The notes beneath the pieces were generated by a model. The model did not search any database and was not told where the DNA came from. It saw only the letters and a list, made by a program, of their open reading frames with translations. From assembly GCA_019239425.1 (NCBI GenBank), contig JAFAZX010000068.1, positions 186,001 through 250,000 of the forward strand: a DNA stretch of 64,000 nucleotides, in the 5' to 3' direction. The position numbers were made by a program, and so were the translations under genes. The stretch comes from Acidobacteriota bacterium (lineage in GTDB: Bacteria; Acidobacteriota; Blastocatellia; Pyrinomonadales; Pyrinomonadaceae). Below, piece after piece: positions 35,401-41,036 of this stretch; position 1 is the first letter of the stretch; each line of letters starts with the position of its first letter.

Positions 35401-35803
35401 CCAAGTAGCACCCGAAGGCGAGTTTAATTGGCGCTACATCCAGACTTCTGGTGACTGGCCGCTTCTCGTGGTTGTGTTTTCGCCCGAGCGGAAGGGTGAG
35501 GGTAATGTTCAGAGAGAATTCTCCGGCGCGGATCAAGATGCGTGGGAAAAAACTCTTAACGTATTGGAGAAGGATCTGCTTGTACCTTATAAAAGCCAAA
35601 ACATATACATTGACGGAATGGTTCGCGCGGTGACGGATACAAGCATCATCATCATCAAACGGAATGAGCGGCGTTTATGGACGCGGAGTAGTGCTCGTGA
35701 TGATGCCGAAGCAACCCTCCTTCAAGCTATAAATCTACAAGAATCCGGAAAGGTGTTGCGTGGACGGGAAAATTCACCTCACCAGCCTGCCCATTTGGGA
35801 TAG
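32456..35803 (+). CDS. Eco57I/PglX-like adenine DNA methyltransferase
   Basis: An 1115-residue protein. The S-adenosylmethionine motif I, DAATGSGIFLVEA, is near residue 373, preceded by the usual THYTPSTLVEFIL. The catalytic motif IV NPPWG starts at N505, marking an N6-adenine enzyme. The N-terminal ~300 residues contain an HsdR/type IIG-like region (IIFAESKTANV, RPTLLFLAQPGEL) and a helical linker. The C-terminal ~400 residues include a target-recognition-like segment (GWEYLVVLGILWSS, WGMWHFGIHKKEY) and a helical EELRQIEYELDEAIF region. It is encoded between a controller and a nuclease gene, is much more AT-rich than the host, and looks horizontally acquired. Confidence 0.82.
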   Translation: MSEETDSARALLDAAYKELGLEEGDLLNTKSSPNDLEVEQWVEKGEWLSLGKKIGIEKIFFVKDNPVIIFAESKTANVDAIRQRFNKAWCMARPTLLFLAQPGELSVYDLTNPPQRTVNEWLENKPVLNTVKNISNVYSELNKYRREQIESGRLFEDDRFGTANQRADQTLIDNLKHVRAKLIEAGLRGKNVKYAHALIGRSIFIRYLEDRGVLVEDYFRKVARGHSEWRRLLDTPPPEPNLDPGMAEVLYLRVLRDKDFTYALFDQLARDFNGDMFPTDLKEQKVVKEKHLLLLESFLRGEASGQRSLFFWAFKFDIIPIETISSIYEEFYHIENENNDSKGTHYTPSTLVEFILSKTLTPDCLARSPRVIDAATGSGIFLVEAFRRIVRYQVHKRRGRRLSFDELRKILREQIAGIEINEEAVRVAAFSLYLALLHYQEPPDILKHIKEGKRLPKLVYSDHATDDEHFNNLLGINAFEVEEKIEDEEVRRRFTTNCAEVVVGNPPWGSPDSDDAEGVAALQKAMEWCDRHGASVSDKERSQAFIWRSLSFLRKGGCAGLLVSTGVLLKQQKGSRDFRKELLKAVKVEHVVNFAHVRDLFFRDPKRKAKAISPFASVVFRNEVVTDRNHLIEYWSAKKTPQAKNLQAVILSQPDLHLIRQDDLRLNSDLWKILWWGNHRDAALISGLELFTPLSEIYDSERSGQGFSTAKKETQPSPQWLLKYKQLQVEKIQRYGPIESNWFEPAPRRVKRLGKRDVYSGTRLLIKHGITQSSDTKGQIIARVESDPFCFSNSINGIKLVNAEGWEYLVVLGILWSSLTRYYFFLTSSKWGMWHFGIHKKEYLRMPIKLPNDKNLRGRIVDIVNKLREWSPAHRDAELPLFNIQGKSKEEIEAELRQIEYELDEAIFDLYELNASERDLVRDMCDVGIDFFYKPLDSVAVKPLAGTGTLSKSGLLSDITSDRDQQSDLEEYIYTFLHVWNRQVAPEGEFNWRYIQTSGDWPLLVVVFSPERKGEGNVQREFSGADQDAWEKTLNVLEKDLLVPYKSQNIYIDGMVRAVTDTSIIIIKRNERRLWTRSSARDDAEATLLQAINLQESGKVLRGRENSPHQPAHLG

Positions 35804-36524
35804 ATTCGAGGCTCGAATATTAGAAATAACGAGGCATGCGCTCCGCATGATGCGTAATGCTGCCTCACTTCCCGAGCAAGAAATCGACCTTAATAGAGAA
35901 CTTTGTCGAAACATACGCCGTGCCCTTTGGGAACTGAGAGACTCGGATGAAGGTTTCGACACGCTACCTCACCTTGATGCGTGCAACCAGCCGGACGAAG
36001 ATGACGAAGCTCGCGCTTCTCGCTTAGACAAAAGACCCGATTTTCAATGGGAATTGAAAGACACTCAGGCGCGAAGCTACGAAGAATACACTCGTCTTTA
36101 TGCTATGGAATGTAAGCGTTTAGGCTCACCATCAAGTCCCACGTGGGTACTTAATAGGGAGTATATATCCAACGGTGTATGCCGTTTCATTAAGGCGGAG
36201 TACGGCTATGGAAGTCCAAAATCAAATCCGTCTTATGCAATGGTTGGATATGTTCAAAACATGGATTTGAATGACATCTTAACCGAGGTTAACGGGTTCG
36301 CAAAAACTTACTCGGTGCCGGATATTATTTTGTCCAAAGATGGATGGATAGAAAAAGATATAAGCCATCTTGATCATCAACTTGATCGTCCTGAAATACA
36401 TCCTACTCTACTAGCTTTACGTCATCTCTGGCTCGACATACGTGACATACCTAAGATTCCTGCCAAAAAGCCTACTAGAAAACGCCGTAAGAAGAGGACT
36501 TCCACAAAAAAGACGGTGACATAA
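35760..36524 (+). CDS. predicted PD-(D/E)XK nuclease of the methyltransferase cassette
   Basis: A 254-residue protein from GTG 35760, overlapping the methyltransferase end by 44 bases. The likely catalytic core is RPDFQWEL (D94) followed by YAMECKRLG (E117, K119), a PD-(D/E)XK pattern. Later NGVCRFIKAEYGYG and YAMVGYVQ are features of defence-associated nucleases I have seen beside such methyltransferases. The C-terminus is Lys/Arg-rich (KKPTRKRRKKR). It should cut unmodified DNA as the restriction arm. The family assignment is by motif only. Confidence 0.65.
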   Translation: MDGKIHLTSLPIWDRFEARILEITRHALRMMRNAASLPEQEIDLNRELCRNIRRALWELRDSDEGFDTLPHLDACNQPDEDDEARASRLDKRPDFQWELKDTQARSYEEYTRLYAMECKRLGSPSSPTWVLNREYISNGVCRFIKAEYGYGSPKSNPSYAMVGYVQNMDLNDILTEVNGFAKTYSVPDIILSKDGWIEKDISHLDHQLDRPEIHPTLLALRHLWLDIRDIPKIPAKKPTRKRRKKRTSTKKTVT

Positions 36525-36549
36525 CTATTAAAGATTATCGTATGGCTTT

Positions 36550-36599
36550 CCGCAGAGAGAAGGGGAAGACGGCATGCCGTCTTCCCCTTCTCTCTGCGG
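36550..36599. terminator. 50-bp perfect palindrome at the cargo end
   Basis: Bases 36550-36574 and 36575-36599 are exact complements with no loop (centre GGCATGCC). It stands 25 bases after the nuclease stop and 2 bases before the tandem end repeats. It probably stops transcription both from the cargo and from dnaN entering the element. Confidence 0.65.
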
Positions 36600-36601
36600 G
36601 A

Positions 36602-36671
36602 TAAAGTTGGCAACTTTAATGTAAAGTTGGTGACTTTAATGTAAAGTTGGCGACTTTATTGTCCCGAAACA
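36602..36671. promoter_or_regulatory. right transposon end with three tandem 20-bp repeats
   Basis: TAAAGTTGGCAACTTTAATG, TAAAGTTGGTGACTTTAATG and TAAAGTTGGCGACTTTATTG follow one another at 36602, 36622 and 36642. The terminal sequence TCCCGAAACA follows. Dense sites of this kind resemble the right end of Tn7, which faces the attachment gene. Confidence 0.8.
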
Positions 36672-36676
36672 AGAGG
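36672..36676. repeat. target-site duplication AGAGG, right copy
   Basis: Identical to 20517-20521 and immediately outside the CCGAAACA end. The next 23 bases run to the dnaN stop codon. Confidence 0.85.
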
Positions 36677-36699
36677 CCGACTTAAACCTTCCGAACGGA

Positions 36700-37812
36700 T
36701 CAGAGGCGCATGGGCATGACGACGTAGCGGTAGTCGTAGCCGTCGTCGGAAGCGGGGCGGAGCTGCGCCTGAGAGTTGCCGTCTTTGAACTCGAAGGAGA
36801 CGTTGCCGTCACTGAGGACGTTGAGGAAATCTTGTAGGTAGGCGGCGTTGAAGCCGATTTCGGTCTCGTCGCCGGCATACTCGGTGGTGACCGTCTCCCG
36901 CGCGTCGCCTTCTTCGGAAGTTTGAGCGCTGATGTCGAGGCTGCCGGACTTCAGGTGGAAGCGGACGGCGTGCGTCCGGTCGTCGGCCATGAGCGCGACG
37001 CGGCGGATGGCCTGCCCGAGCGAGACCGAATCAAACTCGGCCTTCTTGTCGTTCGCCTTCGGCATCACCATTTCGTAATTCGGGAACTGCCCCGTCAGCG
37101 TGCGCGAGATGAGGAGGCGCGGGCCGACCTCGAAGTAGATGTGATTCTCGTCGGCGCCCAACCCGATCTCGCCCTCAAAAGAGGACGTCAGCTTCGTCAA
37201 TTCGGCGAGCGTCTTGCGCGGGATGAGCACGTCGATGCTTTCGGCTCCGGCACCCGCCCCGAGGTCTTTACGCTCGACGTATGCGAGGCGATGACCGTCG
37301 GTCGTCACCATCTTCGCCCCGGACTTGTCGAGCATGAACTTCGCGCCCGAAAGCGTGTAGCGTGACTCCTCCAGCGTGATGGCGAAGATAGTGCGGTCGA
37401 TGAGGGCCTTGAAGACGCTGGCCGGAAGTTTCACAGGCGCGGACTTGAAAATGGGGACCTCGGGGAAGTTGTCACGGTCAATGCCGGCGATACGGAAGTT
37501 GGAGCGTTCACACTTAACCGTCGCCCAGTTGTTCTCCTCCTTACGGAAGCTGACGGGCGCGTCCGGCAGCACGCGCGCGATCTCGAAGAGTTTCCGGGCG
37601 CCGACACACATCGAGCCTTGTGTCTTGATGTCCGCCTCGGTCTCGCATCTTAAGGTCACGTCCAGGTCGGTGCCCGTGATGCGAATCGTGCCCTCGCCCA
37701 CCGACTCGATGAGAATGTTCGAGAGCGCGGGAATCGTGTTCTTCTTCTCGACCGTGCCTTGAACCAGACCCAGCTCTTTCTGAAGAGAGGTTTTGCTGAT
37801 TGTGAACTCCAT
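36700..37812 (-). CDS. dnaN: DNA polymerase III sliding clamp, beta subunit
   Basis: The protein has 370 residues from ATG 37812, which has AGAGGAG upstream; an in-frame start at 37845 is less likely. It has three repeated clamp domains: MEFTISKTSLQKEL starts domain I, TDGHRLAYVERKDL lies in domain II, and the C-terminal YRYVVMPMRL ends domain III as in nearly all DnaN proteins. It forms the ring that tethers polymerase to DNA. It lies ~390 bases downstream of dnaA across oriC. Its 3' end is the presumed attachment site of the adjacent transposon. Confidence 0.96.
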   Translation of the reverse strand: MEFTISKTSLQKELGLVQGTVEKKNTIPALSNILIESVGEGTIRITGTDLDVTLRCETEADIKTQGSMCVGARKLFEIARVLPDAPVSFRKEENNWATVKCERSNFRIAGIDRDNFPEVPIFKSAPVKLPASVFKALIDRTIFAITLEESRYTLSGAKFMLDKSGAKMVTTDGHRLAYVERKDLGAGAGAESIDVLIPRKTLAELTKLTSSFEGEIGLGADENHIYFEVGPRLLISRTLTGQFPNYEMVMPKANDKKAEFDSVSLGQAIRRVALMADDRTHAVRFHLKSGSLDISAQTSEEGDARETVTTEYAGDETEIGFNAAYLQDFLNVLSDGNVSFEFKDGNSQAQLRPASDDGYDYRYVVMPMRL

Positions 37813-38205
37813 CTTTGAACTCCTCTGGGGAACTTGACGCTTCAAATCACATGATAGCTGTAAGTGCTTGTTGAGCGTTACTGCAGGCTAAGCTTTTCCT
37901 GTTACTTCTAATTAAATACTTTATATTTATATATAGTAGTAGTAGTAGGGCCTGTGGAAATGTGGAAAAGTCACCTAAATGTTGTAATCAATAGAATTGT
38001 TTTCCACAATGCCTGTGGAAAACGCTGTGGAAATCTTTGGCTTTATGTGGAAAACTGTCCCAAAGGAAAAGTTTTCCACATTTCCACAGGGCACTTTTTA
38101 AAGCAGCCTGTGGAAATGTGGAAAACTTTTACCTAAATCACTGAAGCAAAACAACTTACCCTGAAACCGGCCTGTGGAAAATATTTCGCCCTAAAAGTGA
38201 GCTAA
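37813..38205. other. replication origin oriC with DnaA-box array
   Basis: Boxes of type TTTTCCACA/TGTGGAAAA or one mismatch lie at 37953, 37961, 38000, 38014, 38026, 38046, 38072, 38080, 38109, 38117 and 38173. Several are tandem and overlapping by one base. An AT-rich block (TAATTAAATACTTTATATTTATATATA) described here by its position 37909-37934 adjoins them. The position between dnaA and dnaN, next to gyrB-recF and rpmH, is a standard bacterial origin. DnaA binds these boxes to open the duplex. Confidence 0.92.
37934..37969 (+). promoter_or_regulatory. DnaA-trio and origin unwinding element
   Basis: Five TAG triplets (37934-37948), a GGCC spacer and two overlapping DnaA boxes TGTGGAAAT and TGTGGAAAA (37953-37969). 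Read away from the boxes on this strand the triplets are 3'-GAT, the polarity of the DnaA-trio described in Bacillus origins. The adjoining AT-rich block would be the region unwound first. Confidence 0.75.
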
Positions 38206-39672
38206 CTACTTGCAAAGATTATCCATAATGTCACTCACAACCCTGTGGAAATTCTGATCTTTGGAAACCAGCGCCTCAATCTTCTCCACAGAGTGTATGA
38301 CGGTCGTGTGATGCTTCCCGCCGAACTCCCGGCCTATCTCGGGAAAGCTGTGTTTCGTCAGTCGTTTGCAAAGATACATCGCCACCTGCCTGGGCACGGC
38401 GATCTGGCGCGAGTTGTTCTTGGACTTCAGGTCATCAACCCTCAGTTTGTAGTGCGCACCCACCGCGCGCTGAATCTGTTCGATGGTGATACCCGCGGGC
38501 TGATCGTCCTCGGCGATGTTGCGGATGGCATCCTGCGCCAGCATCTTCGAGATGGGCAGACCGCGCAGCGAAGAGATGGCAATCAGGCGCACGAGCGAGC
38601 CTTCCAACTCACGTATGTTGCTCTTGACCTTGCTGGCGATAAAGAAGGCCACGTCGTCGGGCAGAGTCACACCGTCCAGGTCAGCCTTGCGCTTGAGAAT
38701 TGCGACCTTGGTTTCGAGGTCGGGTGGCTCGATGTCGGCTATGAGTCCCCACTCGAAGCGTGAGTGGAGCCTCTCTTCCAAGGTCGGAATCTCGCGGGGC
38801 GGGCAGTCGGAGGTGATAACGATCTGCTTCTGGCCGTCGTAAAGCGCGTTAAAGGTGTGGAAGAACTCCTCCTGCGTGCGCTCCTTACCGGCCATGAACT
38901 GTATGTCGTCCATCAAAAGCACATCGATGGAGCGATATTTCTCACGAAAAGTCTGCGTTTTGTCGTACCGGATGGCGTTAATCAGTTCGTTCATGAACCG
39001 CTCCGCCGAGATGTAGGACAGGCGGAGGTAGCGGTTACGCTCCTTGATGGCGTGGCCGATGGCATGGACGAGGTGCGTCTTACCCAAACCCACGCCGCCG
39101 TAAATGTAGAGCGGATTGTAAGTTTTCCCAGGGGCCTCGGCGACCGCGAGTGCCGCCGCGTGCGCGAACTGGTTGCAGGAACCGACGACGAAAGACCCAA
39201 AAGAGCACTTGGGGTTGAGGGTGTTCTCCAGCGGCTCGATGTCAACGAAGGTGGTCGCGCCCGGCGTCAGGCCGTCCGATTGGGCCGCCTCTAATAAGGA
39301 GAAGAGACTTGAAGAGGTGTTCTTCGAACCGTTGCTGACGGGTTGCTGATCCAGATCGAGCGTGCCGAGGTCATCTATCTCCTTACTCGTGACCGAGTTC
39401 GTGTTCTGCGAGTCCTCATCGACAGTCCAATCGACCTGATAGTCCGATAGATTTAATTCTGAAAGGGACGCGTCGAGCACGTCAGAATAGTTCGAACTAA
39501 CCCAGTCTTTGACTACGTGGTTGGGGGCGCGAAGGTGGAGCACATGTTCAGTCTCGTCGTAGCCTTCGAAATGGATGGGACGTATCCAAGTCTCGAAGCT
39601 CTGGCGGTTCAGCCGCTTCTCGACCGCGAGAAGGATGTCGTTCCAAATTCTGTTCTCGTAAGTTGCGCTCAT
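38206..39672 (-). CDS. dnaA: chromosomal replication initiator DnaA
   Basis: A 488-residue initiator with all four domains. Domain I is residues ~1-80 (IWNDILLAVEKRLNRQSFETW) and domain II a Ser/Thr/Asp-rich linker of ~70 residues. Domain III is AAA+, with Walker A GGVGLGKTH at ~192-200 and Walker B LLMDDIQ. Domain IV has IAVPRQVAMYLCKR and the box-reading GGKHHTTVIHSV. It melts oriC and recruits the helicase. It is divergent from rpmH. DnaA boxes flank it on both sides, pointing to autoregulation. Confidence 0.97.
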   Translation of the reverse strand: MSATYENRIWNDILLAVEKRLNRQSFETWIRPIHFEGYDETEHVLHLRAPNHVVKDWVSSNYSDVLDASLSELNLSDYQVDWTVDEDSQNTNSVTSKEIDDLGTLDLDQQPVSNGSKNTSSSLFSLLEAAQSDGLTPGATTFVDIEPLENTLNPKCSFGSFVVGSCNQFAHAAALAVAEAPGKTYNPLYIYGGVGLGKTHLVHAIGHAIKERNRYLRLSYISAERFMNELINAIRYDKTQTFREKYRSIDVLLMDDIQFMAGKERTQEEFFHTFNALYDGQKQIVITSDCPPREIPTLEERLHSRFEWGLIADIEPPDLETKVAILKRKADLDGVTLPDDVAFFIASKVKSNIRELEGSLVRLIAISSLRGLPISKMLAQDAIRNIAEDDQPAGITIEQIQRAVGAHYKLRVDDLKSKNNSRQIAVPRQVAMYLCKRLTKHSFPEIGREFGGKHHTTVIHSVEKIEALVSKDQNFHRVVSDIMDNLCK

Positions 39673-39825
39673 AAGCTTCTCGCCTTCAACTGACGGGGAG
39701 ACTAACAGCTGACTCGAAAAAATACAGTTGCCTTCCGTGCTTTGCTCAACCTAACTGTTGAAACAACTGCCGGAAGGTGTTGTAAAACTTCCCTTTTAAG
39801 CCTTCTTTTGGAATACCTCGGAAGG

Positions 39826-39859
39826 TTTTCCACAGAGTTTTCCACAGCCCTGTGGAAAA
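39826..39859. promoter_or_regulatory. DnaA boxes upstream of dnaA
   Basis: TTTTCCACA at 39826-39834 and 39838-39846, and inverted TGTGGAAAA at 39851-39859, about 155-185 bases upstream of the dnaA start. They may regulate dnaA or form a second origin sub-region. Confidence 0.8.
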
Positions 39860-40234
39860 CTCTGGAAGACTTAAAGTGAAGCTTTAAGTGTTTTACTTTC
39901 AATTACTTACAGGCGGTGACCGTCTGTGAAACGGCCGTGAGACTAGCATAGCCTGACCTCATATGCAAGAGAAATCCACAGGGTCTAAATATTTTTTCGA
40001 AGCATGGTTTGGACGGGTTTTTAATACCCATGTAATTTTGCCGTTTCTTAAAAATTCCTTAATTCGTGAACTATTTTAAGACAATCGGTTTTTTCTGTTT
40101 TTGAGGAGGTTAGAGGTAGTTGCTTGAAATTTAGCTCTGGAATTCGGGACATATAACCGCCTCCTTTCCTTGACACAGCCCGTATAAGCGGCTAGTCTTG
40201 TCACTTTCGTCTTAAGGAGAAAATTTCAACAGTT
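39860..40234. other. divergent dnaA/rpmH intergenic region
   Basis: About 375 AT-rich bases without a gene. They should hold the promoters of dnaA (left) and of the rpmH operon (right). CTTGACACAGCCCGTATAAG near 40168-40188 looks like the rpmH -35 (TTGACA) and its following region, with TAGTCT further on as a candidate -10. A ribosome site AAGGAGAAA precedes rpmH. Confidence 0.5.
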
Positions 40235-40381
40235 ATGCCTAAGAGAACATTCCAACCGAACAACCGGCGCCGCGCCAAGACGCACGGCTTCCGCGCACGC
40301 ATGGCTACGAAGAGCGGCCGCCTGGTTCTGAAGAGGCGGCGGGCCAAGGGCCGCAAGCGTCTGACTCCGTCGCACTACTAA
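40235..40381 (+). CDS. rpmH: 50S ribosomal protein L34
   Basis: A 48-residue, very basic protein. It starts MPKRTFQPNNRRRAKTHGF, contains ATKSGRLVLKRRRAKGRKR and ends SHY; only these parts are quoted. This is the full L34 family pattern, a small protein of the large ribosomal subunit. AAGGAGAAA lies upstream. It is the first gene of the rightward origin operon and is divergent from dnaA, the classical rpmH-dnaA arrangement. It is followed after 11 bases by rnpA. Confidence 0.97.
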   Translation: MPKRTFQPNNRRRAKTHGFRARMATKSGRLVLKRRRAKGRKRLTPSHY

Positions 40382-40392
40382 TCGAGACCGCT

Positions 40393-40767
40393 TTGCCGAA
40401 CGATGCGCGTTTACGTAAACCGGCAGAATTCCGCGCGGTTTACGAAGGAGGGCGGCGGTTCGATGGGCGGCTCGTGACGGCCTTCGTCCTTCCCACTCGA
40501 CTCGAACAGCACCGTCTAGGGATAACGGCCTCGCGGAAGATGTCGCGCCTTGCAGTTAACCGCAACCGTGCTAAGCGTCTTTTGCGTGAGGCTTTCCGCC
40601 TGACCGGCGGCGAGTTGGCCGTTCTCAGAAACAGGTACGACTGGGTTTTCAACGCGCGTCGTCTGATAATTGAAGAGAAGGCTGATGCGGTGGCTGCGGA
40701 TTTGAGACGGATAATTGCTCAGGTCGGGCGAAACGAAAAGCCGTCTCCGTGCGAAACGGAAAAGTAA
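40393..40767 (+). CDS. rnpA: ribonuclease P protein component
   Basis: A 124-residue protein from TTG 40393. AVNRNRAKRLLREAFR is the RNR motif that binds the RNase P RNA, and the N-terminal RLRKPAEFRAVYEGGRR is also typical. With the catalytic RNA it removes 5' leaders from tRNA precursors. It is encoded between rpmH and yidD as in most bacteria. The C-terminal ~15 residues after RRIIAQVG are unconserved. Confidence 0.95.
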   Translation: MPNDARLRKPAEFRAVYEGGRRFDGRLVTAFVLPTRLEQHRLGITASRKMSRLAVNRNRAKRLLREAFRLTGGELAVLRNRYDWVFNARRLIIEEKADAVAADLRRIIAQVGRNEKPSPCETEK

Positions 40768-40980
40768 TTGGTTAGAGTCGCTCTGACATCTCTGCTCCGT
40801 TTCTACAAGGCGTTCATCTCGCCTCTGCTCCCCCCTTCGTGCCGATTTGTTCCAACCTGTTCAGAGTACGCGCGGGAAGCTATAGAGCGTTACGGTGCTC
40901 TGCGCGGAAGTTGGATGGGCGTGCGTCGCATACTGCGCTGTCACCCTTTCCACCCGGGCGGGTACGACCCGGTAAAATAA
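40768..40980 (+). CDS. yidD: membrane protein insertion efficiency factor YidD
   Basis: A 70-residue protein starting at TTG 40768 directly after the rnpA stop codon. FYKAFISPLLPPSCRFVPTC, then SEYAREAIERYG and CHPFHPGGYDPV, is the diagnostic YidD pattern with three conserved Cys. It is a peripheral inner-membrane factor that helps YidC insert proteins. Its position between rnpA and yidC is conserved. Confidence 0.93.
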   Translation: MVRVALTSLLRFYKAFISPLLPPSCRFVPTCSEYAREAIERYGALRGSWMGVRRILRCHPFHPGGYDPVK

Positions 40981-41036
40981 TTCGAGAGTTTCTTCACACA
41001 CAGACGTATTGTGGTCAGGAACACGGTCTGAAATAG

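Larger units (their letters stand above)
20522..36671. mobile_element. Tn7-like transposon inserted between dnaN and recF
   Basis: The element is 16,150 bp. Its ends are 32-bp inverted repeats starting TGATTCGGAACAATAAAG (left) and TGTTTCGGGACAATAAAG (right, reverse complement), with 28 of 32 positions identical. It is flanked by the 5-bp duplication AGAGG. It encodes tnsA, tnsB, tnsC and a tniQ/tnsD-type gene on the minus strand at the recF side, and carries ~9.3 kb of cargo at the dnaN side: regulators, a peptidase, an exonuclease, a sigma factor and a methyltransferase-nuclease cassette. No tnsE and no CRISPR or Cas gene was found, so targeting should rely on the TniQ/TnsD protein. The insertion is 23 bp beyond the dnaN stop codon. 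Without the element dnaN and recF would be 58 bp apart. Confidence 0.93.

Noticed and set aside
32231..36524. BREX or DISARM system
   Set aside because: Only a PglX-like methyltransferase is present; PglZ, BrxC, BrxL and helicase genes are missing.
36602..36661. Three tandem 20-bp repeats considered as a small CRISPR array
   Set aside because: There are no spacers between the units, no cas genes nearby, and the units match the repeats at the other transposon end.
20522..36671. CRISPR-associated transposon (CAST)
   Set aside because: No Cas12k, Cascade or guide array is present, and the TniQ protein is long like TnsD, whereas CAST TniQ proteins are short or accompany Cas genes.
39702..39902. 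66-codon minus-strand frame upstream of dnaA
   Set aside because: It overlaps the DnaA boxes and the expected dnaA promoter, and has no family features.
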